Source: Phoronis australis | Taxonomy: Eukaryota; Phoronida; Phoronidae | Direction of reading: 5' to 3' | DNA: 64,000 nt | Assembly (NCBI GenBank): GCA_002633005.1 | Contig: NMRA01000130.1 | Span: 413,243 to 477,242 of the forward strand | Part shown: positions 1 to 11,600 of the stretch, one piece after another | Layout: each line of letters begins with the position of its first letter | Numbering within the stretch: the stretch's first letter is position 1 | Notes under the pieces: generated by a model | Databases searched by the model: none | The model's input: the letters and a program-made list of their open reading frames with translations, nothing else | What the model was told of the DNA's origin: nothing | Position numbers and translations under genes: made by a program

Positions 1-1437
1 ATATTGTACATTCACCACTACTCAACTCATCAATTTTAAGGATACCTCATAATGTTGTTCACCTTACGCTCAAAAGAGTGTTTTATAATGGGGTAAAGTT
101 GTCTTGTATTGGAGAAGGTTAAGGTAACTTTATTACTGTTAATTGGGTCTCGTTAAATTCCCATATGGCGATGTTGGCTACTTAGTTAATTCCTCTCAGC
201 CATCAACTACGAAGTCTGTATATTCACTTTATTTGGCACATCCCGATTATCAGAATAATATATTCACTTTATGAAAAAGAAGTCGAAAATTGCCATACCA
301 TAATTGCCCGACAAACATCACGTTGTTGGTGACTTTTCACAATAAAGCAAAGCTTGCGATAGGTCAATCAGGTGAGCTATAGGGTCATATTGCCATGATT
401 TTGATTGAAGGCTTAACTGACCAATCAGAGAGCAACATTCATGATACACCTTTGTCTGTGTATTCAAGCCGCCATTTTACCCAACAAACAACACGTCGGT
501 GACTTTTCACAAGGGCGCGGAGCTTGCGATAGGTCAATATTGTCGATGAACACAGTATATTTGTGATCAATGTCAAATTGTAGCTTCATTATTTGCATCA
601 AATTTACTGCCTTTTCTTGTTGCCTTTAGAATTTGACAAATTCATGTGATACAAAATACAACTTGGAAGGTTTTGTTTAGCCTCTCATGAGATTCTGTTC
701 GTGTCACAGGTATTGAGAGAATAGAAAAAGCTAGGAAGATGCATGTGTCAATTGACATGATTACGTGAATTAGGTGGTTGTTGGTGTGAAAAAATATAGT
801 TGTGATAGGCAAGCGTTTGTTAGTGTCCACGCTTGAAATAACTATGTCATTAGATGAGACTAACATTTGGCAGCAATTAGTTGAATTTTTGTTTTTGTTA
901 AGGTTTTATATATAGGCCCCGAGGAAAATGTCCACATTCGGAGCATCAAATCTCAGAAATGTTTGATTGGATTCATACAACACTGTTGGAGACTAAAGTG
1001 TGTTTAATGCGCTGTTCTCTAAAGAGTGATTGGGAATTGTTTTTAAAACATTCCACTCATGCACGAGGGGCTATAAAAATAGAAATTGCATAAAGGAAAA
1101 CAAAATGAGAATGAATTCAGAAAACTGTAGCAGCATTTTTGAGATTTCGTCTTGAACACTTAGGTCTGCCGAAGTTTGGCCGTGTTATTGATAGCGTTGT
1201 TTTAAATGAATGTGGTACCTTTCTATTTTGCTAAATTTTGATAACTACATGGTCACGTGACCCAGTTAATGGCAGATTGGTACAGTCAAAAATCAAATTC
1301 TACTTAGGCATTTTCTGGCAGAAAATATAATACTTTTAATGAGTTAAACTCTATAGTTTGCAAGATATTTGACAAGGTACATAGACATGCTGATAAAGTC
1401 TTACGTAACCGTAACTGACGTCTGCTTTCTCTTTCAG
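1..1437. other. Intron of the diacylglycerol kinase gene (no exon seen)
   Basis: Non-coding sequence upstream of the first visible DGK exon, presumably one of that gene's introns. I looked for the preceding DGK accessory-domain exon, which should encode a Gly-Gly-x-Asn-Leu-Trp-Gly-like stretch, and did not find it. The sequence is AT-rich. A short phrase around 'gcccgacaaacatcac...gttggtgacttttcacaa' occurs twice (about 305-365 and 480-540), so part of it is a local repeat. Confidence 0.5.
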
Positions 1438-3472
1438 ATATTGGTGATAAATGTATCGAGGTTGTAGGCTTGGAGAATGCTATGCACGCTGCCCAGATCA
1501 AAACAGGAATGCGCGCCTCTGGTCGACGATTGGCCCAATGCTCTTCAGTCGTTATACGCACCAGAAAGAGGTTCCCTATGCAAATAGACGGGGAACCATG
1601 GATGCAACCACCCTGTACAGTAAGTGGGAGGCATTTCGGGAACCAGTTCTATTTTTGTTTTTTTAAAATTTTTTTTCAAGGTACTCTATTGATTAAATGG
1701 TTAAATCACTTACAGAAAAGCATTGAGTCTGGTGAGTCATACTTTAATGTCACATTGGAAAGCAATGAAAAACCTATTCCATCGCATTCTATTAGTTATT
1801 CATGTTGATTTGACATTGGCAAGAAAAGTGATTTCCCGTGATCAGTCTCAGTGCGGGGCTGAAACTGCAACCCCTGCTGTCGCTGTTTTAACACTCCCTT
1901 GATAAATGGCAGAGTATTTTAAGCATAGTGACAGGACTGGTAACTTTACCGATCTTGATTTCAGTGAATGACATCACAAAAACAGGGTTTTTGTATATTT
2001 ATAACTCTGGTTAACAATAATTCCCAAATTTGTGTTTTCGCTGTAAAGTTGATAATGTTACTTTAAGGGGGACAGCTAACATTTTGGTGTTATCTCTAGC
2101 TAAGGAACAAATCCCCAGTTGTCTTACAGGCCTCCTCTCGCCTATTTTAACTTCCCATGCAACAATAAACAAGGTACACAATCTACCCCCGTAATCCATT
2201 TTCCGACTCTCGAGTCTACGTTCACGTTCAGAGAAAATATTGAGCGACTAGCTTTTAAACACTGTGTCAGTGTCAGTGAATGGAGGGAAATGCATTGTTG
2301 GACTGACGTCGTCCTTTCATTGTTCTCAAGGGATAGGGAACAGTAAGTCAAGCTTAAATATATCACTAAGGTAACCGAAATTTGTATTTTTGGCAAAGAC
2401 AGCCCCAAAAACCTCGACTTCTCCTATTAAGCACAAGTATGTCAGTCACCCTAGAGCTTCCATCTTGCCCACTCTTGTGCACTGTACACTCTATGGATGG
2501 CATGTTATTGGATACTGTGAAATTCGTCAATTTGGGACAAAAATAATTCCCAAATGAAAGGTCTTTTCATTTCTCAAAAGCTTCTTATCTATAGTGGTGG
2601 ATCTCTAGGGAGATCGGGGGGTGGGGGTGTCCAACCACCCTCAAAAGACTAAACACACTGTCAGGCCAACACACATATTGCCACCAGTGTTAATGAAGCC
2701 CATCGACAAGGCCGTAGATCTACGGCTGTTCTGATTGTCATGACTGCCTGCAGTTTCTCAAAACATTGTCTGATGGTAGCTATGGTAACGATTAAATGAA
2801 TGATAAAAGCACTTGTTTGGTGCTGGTTATCTTCATATTGGAAAAACACAAAATTTATTTTGTCCGTCACATTGTGTCCTGAGATTGTACTGTAATATGT
2901 GAATTGTTTGACGTGTATTGAAAGTGACTGTCACACAAACAACAAAGTGGTCTTCAGTGGCGGATCCAGGATTTTTAGTAAGGGGGGGCCAGGGCAGAGT
3001 ATTAGCCAGGATTTCGCCTATCAGACATTCGCATCCCTGAGCTGTCAAATGGAATCTGAATTTTTTTTAGGGGGCATAGCCCCCTCTCTTAATCCGCCAC
3101 TGGTCTTGGTATGTCTCTGGGACATGTAGCCATATATAACAAAATGAACCAGAAAGCAATAACACCACAGATCACATCATCAACGGACTTAAACCGATTG
3201 CTTCAGCAGCAAGAGTCAGGGCCATTGGCTTCTTTTATTCTACTTGGGAGATAGGCAGGCATTACTTTAGCACTGTATGCTACTTCAATACTTGAATGTA
3301 TCCAGTTCTGCTATTGGCAGTTGTTAGCAGATTATTTTGATCTGTTTAGTGAACATTTGCTAACGGAATCTTTCATTTTCAGATCTCTATTACACACAAG
3401 AACCAAGTTCCAATGTGTATGTGTCCACCTTCGAAGAAAAAGTCATCGCTGTTTGGCTTCCTGTCAAAGTGA
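1438..3472 (+). CDS. Type I diacylglycerol kinase, C-terminal end (partial, last two coding exons)
   Basis: Diacylglycerol kinase phosphorylates diacylglycerol to phosphatidic acid at membranes and so ends DAG signalling. Two exons are visible: 1438-1619 and 3383-3472 (stop TGA 3470-3472). The first begins in phase after a cag acceptor and ends at GTAAGT. It encodes the end of the DGK accessory domain, including [10 protein letters not shown] and the family signature [12 protein letters not shown]. The second opens with [11 protein letters not shown] and ends FGFLSK. The HKNQxPM...FFGFLS-like tail is the pattern of the vertebrate alpha/beta/gamma (type I, EF-hand) class, which is why I assign that class; the EF-hands, C1 domains and catalytic domain lie left of the window. 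The exon-exon join keeps the frame exactly. The paralogue (alpha, beta or gamma) cannot be decided from about 90 residues. Confidence 0.9.
2955..3102. mobile_element. MITE family C, copy 1 (TIR CAGTGGCGGA, 5-bp TSD)
   Basis: A short non-autonomous DNA transposon in the last DGK intron. It begins CAGTGGCGGATCCAGG and ends TAATCCGCCACTG, and is flanked on both sides by GTCTT (2950-2954 and 3103-3107), a 5-bp target duplication. It has G-rich and C-rich subterminal tracts and no coding capacity. The CAG start and 5-bp duplication fit a hAT-like group; that class assignment is inferred. Confidence 0.8.
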
Positions 3473-5336
3473 TCGAAACGTGCACTTTAAATTACTAGCT
3501 GTCACTCTAGTCCAGGGCTGAGTTCCGTAGATGCAAGAATCTCGCAAAAAAACGTAAGACCTTGAGAGATGTCGTCAGGCATTTCAACTGAAGCACGTGA
3601 TGGCGGTAGCTTTTCTCGCGAGTGTCTGTGGTCTAGGGAATGCAGCCCTGTTTTTATCTCAGTTGAATTGGGAGTGCAATATTTAACGGCTGACAGAACA
3701 ATTCCACGTCTTTTTTATCCCTGTGCTATTCTGCATGAGGGATGTTTGTAACAGAGTAAGGATGAGGGAATCTCTACCAAACCATTTTTAAAACTTGCCT
3801 GTTGTTGGCTAATTGCAAAAATTGTACATAAACAAAATTTTTAAATATTTTGTTTAAACTAATTTTTAAGTTTTAAAAAGTCTCGATTTAGCTAGCAAGC
3901 TCTAGAATTCTGCAGAATATTGGAAATTTTTCTGCATTTTATCTGACTTCTCATGACAACTCTGAACTTGTGTACGATATTTCATGAGTGCAAGTCTTAT
4001 GTGATCTTAAATTCATGTTGACGTAAACCTGTAATGAAATTTTAGATGCCAGTTATAAGCAATAGATCACTGGATACAAGAACAACTCTTGAACAGTATT
4101 TTTAATCAGGTCTATTTTGAAATAATTTTAGCTCATTGTCGATATACTGTCATTTGCTTTTAGGCTTGAATTAATTCTATGTTTTGTGATGCTAACCAAA
4201 ACGTACTGACTGTATCAAATTATATTTAATCTATTGCGTGAGTGAACAAAGTGGCCTGCTAGTTAGGTGTTTTTCTTCATTCTTTTAACGTTTGCTTAGA
4301 CAGACATTGTCCAATAATTTTGGTACGCATGGTTAACAAAAAAATGTAAAGGTCTCTGTGACAAATGTATGTTTTCTGCTGTTTTAGCAATAATGTGTCC
4401 TTACCATGTAACCAATGTTTGGCGTATCGATTTGTATTGTCACACTGCTGCAGTTTCGGATGTGAAAGCAGTGTGTGGGTTGGGAATTCTGAGTAATTTA
4501 TTGCTACTTTCTATTCAAACAAAGGCTAAGAACACAATGATGTCGTTGTGGAAGGACAAATATACCTGTGAAGAAAGTCCGTGATTTTAACACCAATTAT
4601 GAAGCATAGTGGCTTTACAGGAACATTCTTGAACAGAAAAACAATTTTACACCTGTCAGCAGTAGCATGGAATCGAACCCACTTCCTCCGTAGTAGCAGC
4701 ATAATACTGTACATGTCAAATAGCGGAGTATTTTAAACATATTTAAATGGCACAAATACCAGCCTCGATTTCAGCGAATGTCTGGCAGACAACGATGAGA
4801 ATTGACAATTTGTAATAAATCGCAACACAACAGATTGTGTTTTATATCAACTTCAAGAAGTCTATCCAATTTTATAATAAGCCCAAAATTATGTTTTTCT
4901 TCTGCAAAAACGATGTCCTTTTAAACATGCGTACCAAAATTTTGGGGCATGGTATTCTGGTGCTTCGAGGTATTCTTAACAAAGTGGCAGAAATTTTTAT
5001 ATTAGTTTTAAAATAAGGAAGTACAGATTTACAGTACACTTTGTATTTCGAGGCTTACATGTTTTATGTTTATGAATTTTTCTTGTGTATTTAATTGGAT
5101 TTTATGTAAAGCTGCGTTCATTTATGTGTGTGTATTCATGTCCGTCTCTTAGGAGGATAATTGTGTGGGAAGCTGGTCTCCAAATCACAATTGTCTGAAG
5201 ACAACATTATGTTTCTGCACGAGACTGTGGATTAATTGTTTAGGTGCCACAGTACATTTTGTGTTGACCACATGGTGGGTTAAGGTATATGAATAAAAGA
5301 AATATTAGCTATGGCTGTTATCAACGTTAAAAGGAT

Positions 5337-5684
5337 ATTAAACCCCGTTTTGGTGATTTCAATCAAGTCCTTGTTCTGCCATTTGCTAATGCATCACTGG
5401 CGCCCCCCATGAGCGATAAAAGCAGAAATCGAGTAAAAGTAAAAATTTTTACTCTGAGTCACAAATTGGACATTATTGTTCTTGGTGGGTGGTCTTTCCT
5501 ACAGTTGTGTAACTCGGCTGAAGCCTTAGGTCGCGCAGACCTTGTCAGGAGTTTACAAATTTCGCTCCAAACTTTTTAGAGTTGTCAAGGGTTACAAAGC
5601 ATTATTTTGTTTCAGAGAACTGCATGGAAAAGTCGTTTTCAATATCTGTTTATAGGCCAAATCCAGGTTTGATATCCTTTCAAA
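5337..5684 (+). mobile_element. MITE family A, copy 1 (TIR TTAAAAGGATA)
   Basis: About 350 bp, starting TTAAAAGGATATTAAACC and ending GGTTTGATATCCTTTCAA, so the ends are imperfect inverted repeats. Internal phrases shared with other copies include 'gataaaagcagaa', 'gggtggtctttc' and 'gggttaca.agcatta.tttgtttcag'. It has no coding capacity. TTAA at the outer ends suggests insertion into TTAA, as in piggyBac or Kolobok elements; that is inference. Confidence 0.75.
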
Positions 5685-7120
5685 TTACAGTGAAGTTCGT
5701 GTTAGTTGGATACATTGCTCAACTTGGTAAAGTTCTGCAGTATGGTTGTTTTAGGCCTTACACTAAAGTTGTATTTCATCTTACTTTAATACGATCTCTC
5801 CTTCTGATATGATTAGACTTGTAATAAGTTTTGTTGTATTGTCCAGTTGTTTTTAAGGAGCTTCATTTTTTTAGTACTTTTGCTGTTTAAATTGGAATTA
5901 CAGAATGTATGTACCTTTTGAAGAAATCGGATTTAGTCTTGGCTTGAAACTAATAAGCTTGAACATGTGCATTCTTTTAGTATGGAAGTGGTTTGTGGAG
6001 GATAATACTGTGTGTGTAGATATCTGCTGTGTGTGGAAGTTAATTTAGTCTAGTCAAAGTAGCATAGTAATGTAGTAGTCGCTTGCCTTTCGTCGAAATC
6101 TTCTAACTTCTTAAAGTTATACTAAGCGCTGTTTTGGTAATTTGACTATTGCATTGGGACTTTATGTTTCACTCAGTGTCTAATGTCAAATGTTTTAACT
6201 CGTGTCTTCACAAAAAATCGAGTTGTGACATGGTGTTTAACTCGAACACACTCGTTTTTCTACGGTTATACTCGGAATGGAGCTTATAGGTGTTGAACGA
6301 ACTGTTACTTTCGTATTAAGTTGGCCAATTTTGACCTTCCAGTGTAGCGCTCAGTATGACTTTAACTTGTTCAGACATGAACAGACTACCCAACTACATT
6401 CCTTAGGTTAAGATGTCGAAATGCGATTGTTTCAAAAAATTTTGTATTAACTAGTTTTCTAACTAGGGGTTCTAATGTGCGATTGATACAAGTATAGTTG
6501 AAAACAACAATTTGGCTTCTGAAGCTCAAATCGGAGGTCACGTGTTTCTGTACTTTGCAGTAGGCAATAGAGGTCCCTGTATATCGGAAGTTTTTCACAC
6601 CTCCCTATACGCGTTTGCGCTGGTTATGTACCAAATCTCTGGCGATGAATGTGTCTGGTCATAGATCCATAAATATTTGTGTAGTATATGCATTGGTTCT
6701 CTTCATTGTCTAAATGTGTTTTGATCACTTATTGTAGTGTGCCAACACAAGAGGGCGCTGAGCGAGCTAGAATTAGCAGGAGCCAGTGTTAGCTTCAACC
6801 ATTCTTACATTTAGTGAAACTTTACTACCAACTTTCAAAAATTTTGCTAATATATCTTAAAAATGTTTCTGTTTTATGGAAAGCTTAATCACAATGCATT
6901 TTAATCTAATCTTAGTTGGCAGTTTTCTAATCTAAAGCCTTATAATGCTGCTGGTGTGAAATTGTATGACTGGAGTGCTGGTTTTCTCAGATTTGATTTT
7001 GAATAAGCTGTATAAATGTGAAAGGCACTGGGAATATACTTGGTATGACTTTATGAAAATCTCATTTTGTTCTTTTTCGGTGATTGTTTACTTTTAACAT
7101 CTGTATTATTATTTTTTCTA

Positions 7121-7126
7121 AATAAA
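7121..7126 (+). terminator. Candidate polyadenylation signal for DGK
   Basis: AATAAA preceded by a T-rich stretch and followed by T/G-containing sequence (tctgcttctttc). It lies before the tail-to-tail boundary with ORC4. Assignment is positional only. Confidence 0.35.
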
Positions 7127-8454
7127 GTCTGCTTCTTTCATAATATTTAAGCTGCGTAGTTTTCATAATACGGTACCTGCGAGGGTATTACTCATTAAAA
7201 ACAAGGAGATTTTGAGACATCCAGTTGAGAAATCACAGATGAAATTTGAATGTAATACGACAAATAAAACTTACTAAAGTTAGCGACGTTACGTCCGTCT
7301 CTCACGGACTTCAGCTTGGCTATTGATGTTATTGTTATTCTGGCTAATAGGTGGCGTTTTACTCATTGGCTTGTCATTGGGAGCTCCTGAAACAAGAGCG
7401 GGTTTATACCCACATGCCTATAACAATGTTTGTGGGTATGCCCATGGACTCGTGTTGCACATTCAGTGAAGTGGCGGCACTGTTGGCATGTGCGTTTCTA
7501 GACACGTTTTCACTAGTCCATCTAGAGACTGTGCAAGCAAGAGAAGATAGATTTGATGTGGAGTGAAATGTAAGAGATCTCTTGCTTAAGCAGTTTTTAC
7601 AGGAGGAGCAGTTCAGTTGTCATGGCAAACTTCCTCCACTTAAGTCGCATTAATACGACATTAGATCGCAACTGGATCAGCATACAGTCACTTATAAAGA
7701 CTGTGCATGGTTTCAAAAACAATAGCAAACGTCCAAACCTCCTGGAATGCTAGGGACTGACTGGTATATACGCTACTATGAGAACGTAATGGAGACGATT
7801 TCTTTCGCCTTGCCCCAGTTTGTGTTTAGACGTGTATTTGAAACTGGAGAAACTGATCGAGTGCAACTAGCTCAACCTCTCAAAGCGACATCAAAAAGGA
7901 TGCCGCGTGATCAGTGATCAGTGATCAGCCATTCTGTGTTAGTTGCTCCATGACCATTTTCTCCAGTGTGTAAATGCAGCTTTATACCCAAGCAAGTGGG
8001 CTTTAAGTCAAGAGAATATGGGTTTGGCTTATACCCATGTGGTAGGTCTGATACGCAAGATGAACCCAAAACTAGGGGTCGGAATACACCGGGGGTTGGC
8101 TTGTACACAAGAGTAACCCAAAGCTGGGGGGTTGTACCTTAGTGATTAGATACAGTAAACAACACTTGTACGTGACGGCTTAACAATATCCACATCAAGA
8201 CAGTGGGAAGCCATTTTGATACTGGATAAATTTCATGTGCACAGTAATTCCTTATGTGCCAACTAAGACTAGAATTGACTGTTTGCTGCCATGAAATCGA
8301 GCTGTGTTCTAGTTTAAGGTTATGTAGGACAAGAAAGAAATGTACAAATTTTGCTAACTTCGGAACAGCATATCCTCCATAACCGTAAGTTCAACAACTA
8401 TGAGTCGTACTTTATCGCCAAGCTGGGCCCATTAAGTCATTTTTAGCTTAAAAG
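7127..8454. other. Tail-to-tail intergenic region, DGK / ORC4
   Basis: No gene seen. It contains three tandem GTGATCA units (7907-7927) and two stretches (about 7400-7445 and 7975-8110) rich in repeated phrases of the type 'cttatacccatgtgg' and 'gggtttggcttatacc', which look like decayed repeats. Confidence 0.5.
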
Positions 8455-8460
8455 TTTATT
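8455..8460 (-). terminator. Candidate polyadenylation signal for ORC4
   Basis: TTTATT on the plus strand is AATAAA on the ORC4 strand, about 180 nt past the ORC4 stop codon, a normal distance for a short 3' UTR. Confidence 0.5.
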
Positions 8461-8640
8461 TTGAAAAATAGTGAGTATTGTTGATTTACACAAGTCACGA
8501 CATGATGTACTCAGAGCGCCATCGTATTGATACGGGCTATGGACTGGGGATGGTTATATCAAAAAAGTTAATTTTCATTTCTTCAGATACCCAGTGTACC
8601 ACAAATCAAATTACGACCTTCAGGAACAAAATAACGACCT

Positions 8641-11600
8641 TCAATGGGTCACCACTGTGCTTCCTGCCCACTGCTTAATTTCTGTGGGACATGACGGGTA
8701 TTTTTGGAGAGCTTCTGTAATTTCTGACGAGTCCACCAGGAGTGCCACTAGTCTGTATTCTTTCTGAATACGTGAACCACTATTGTCTAAGGGTCTGACC
8801 AGTTCCAGAGCCATTAAATGTTCAAATGCCTTCAAGATGACGGGTTTTTCAAACATCTGCCACGATGACTTCGTATCAGCAAACTTTTTGTATACTACAA
8901 AAGAGCAACAGAGATTTTTTAAACACTTTTCTAAATCTCCCAATCTACCAGAGCGAGAGGAAAAATTTATAAAAAATATGGTAAATAAGGCAAATAAAAC
9001 AAAGAATGGATTTGTATTTAATACTTGCCATGATTTGTCAGATTTCAAAATTTTCAAAGTGTCAAAGGGAAGTCGCAGCTTTTATGGTGCTCTTTGCATG
9101 CATTAATAGATGAACCTTACTTCAGACACATATTCGAGACACAATATTTGTCAGTGATATTGGTGAATTTCCAAATTTTACAATTTGTGAAAAAAGGAAA
9201 CACAACTTGATGCATCATAAACTAACTGTAAACCCAGCAAAACTCCCTGGCTCATATTTTGACAGAGAAAATGCCACAAAACGTCAGCATTTCAGGCAAG
9301 CAAGTTAAGTCACCATGTCACAGGGATTACGTCCTTAGATTGTTCTACGTGCCGTAAATGTGTCTACTTAACTGTCCACTCTTTACAGATAAGGTCAGTG
9401 GGTGCAGACATTGGTCAAATGAACCTAAGACAGTACTTGGCGGTGAAACAGTACACTACAAATGTACTAGTAGTGTACTTTTGAGTGTAGCGTTAACTGG
9501 TCTCTCTACACAGAAATGTATTAACAACAGCATAGATAACATCATGTTTTTCATGGCGAATTTCATGATCAAGGACACCCGTAGAGTACGATATTTTAGC
9601 ATTTTTTTCCTCGATCCATTTAATTAACAGTTTAACCAACACGTTATGCTGCAGTTTTAAAAAAATGACGAAATTGGCGAAGTTTCATGAAAGACTTGTT
9701 GAAACTCATGAAGCAACTTTTAAGACAATGCATTACCCGAGTGCATTATTTGCTAAAAAAGGGCGGGCATTCATTAACTTTTTGAAAACTACCGGAGGCG
9801 TTAATTGTCCAGCCATCAGTCATGTTTATCCATGCATAATGCACTTACCGCTGTAGACCATTTCAAAGTTGAAGGGTTCACCACTGTACAGCTCGTTCAG
9901 GTGCTTCATGGCAATGATGAGGCACAACTCCAGCACTGACACACCTGGACAGGTAAAATGTACAATAACACTTACCACTGATGATACCGCACAGAATATT
10001 GAAGACGCACATTGACCATTTTGTACACGTTCCGAACTTTAGTGGGAAAGGCTATTAGCCATGTACTGACGTGGGTGTGCATAAGTGATTGCGTAACAGT
10101 GATGATCTAACAGCAATAGGAACTGGCATGTAACCGCGGAAACCATTTTATTTATTGGGATGTTTTCAACTTATTTTGACGAAAAAAGAATAACGAACTT
10201 ACACTAACAATAATGGAGTTTTGACCATTAAAATTGACGCACATTTGCCAAAGTTGCCAACACTTCATTTCACAGCTACTGTGAGAAGAGAAATTAATCT
10301 GTGACCGGAATCACATAACAAGCCACGGAGCTGAGTGAAGAAATTGGTGATTGGCATATCCCTTAGAGAGGAGTTCAGACCCTGGGTGAAGTGCATAACC
10401 TGGGTCACTGTTTCTTGTCTTTTGTATAGGGAAATAACTTTTGATGCGGTTTAAAAGTCAGTTTTGCCGATGGACATGACAAAGGTATTCCTATGGTTTA
10501 GCACCAGGGACGCTAAATGGTAGTCTCAAAAACGCTCTGAGTAACCAAGGTTGGGCCAATAACTAAGCATGTCTGTTTAATGGGGAAAATTAGAAGAAGA
10601 ATGTTAAGCCGCACAAGTATAAAGTATTGAAAATTCTCCATTGTCCTGACTGCTTTAAGACATCTGAAGTACATCAATGTAGAACACTTAAGATGAAAGG
10701 CACAAACTTACCATGCAACATGGCGGCTTTAGGATCTGGCGCTATCACTTTTGGGCTTATAAAGTCGGCGGCTTCAAGGAATGGGTGGTTCACAGAAAGC
10801 TTAGAAACAGGAAGCACCTGAAAAAGATAAAGGACTATTGCAGCAATCAAACAGTTGCTATTCCACGATAGGAGTCAGTTGACAACATCAGGGAAATATT
10901 GAAGTATGTTCCAGACAAAAGACATACCTTTTGACACTTAAATATTATATTTCAGTTGCTTCAACATCTCTTCATTTGTTTGTAGGTTTATTGAAAGTAG
11001 AACAATATTAAAAATGTAAAATGATACGCGAACAAATGGAGAGCATGGCATTCACTAGGTGGTGCTAGTGAGACAATGTACATAAAAATGCACGACAGGT
11101 AGTCAAGTGGGACCCTTGTTCCACCAAACAGCCCCTGTGTTGGTGAACAGCTTTCTGTTCTTAATCTACTCTGACAACAAAAAGCACCCGTCCATCATTA
11201 GCGCTACCTAGTGAATATGGAGTTACCACAACACGGTCACTATGCAATCATAGCAACAAGGGCAATTTCTACACGTAGAAATGTACCATTGCAGAAATGC
11301 CATTTAAAAGTTGCAAAATATCTGTAATTTTGTAAAAATGCCTTAGAAGTGATATTACTTTTTGCCAAAATGCTGCAGAGTATTAACTTTTTCTTTACAA
11401 ATTATGGTTCAATTGCAAAACCATTTCAGATACTTTTACAATTAAACAAACTTTGTTTTATAAGCTCAATGGCTGCACACCATTATTTCAGAGCTCATTT
11501 AGACAAAATAGTCTTTGTTTTCAGATAGGCTCACAGTGTTGGCTGCCCATTACCAGTATTGACTGCAGACTTCGTATGCTTCGTGTCACCATGAACTGTT

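Larger units (their letters stand above)
3473..7126 (+). other. Probable 3' UTR of the DGK gene
   Basis: No coding exon is recognisable between the DGK stop and the AATAAA at 7121. The stretch holds a family A MITE (5337-5684), a Pol III B-box-like sequence on the minus strand (about 4669-4680) and a CTCF-core-like match at 6746-6759. Earlier AATAAA strings exist (for example near 4814 and 5291), so the real 3' end may be nearer the stop. Confidence 0.4.
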
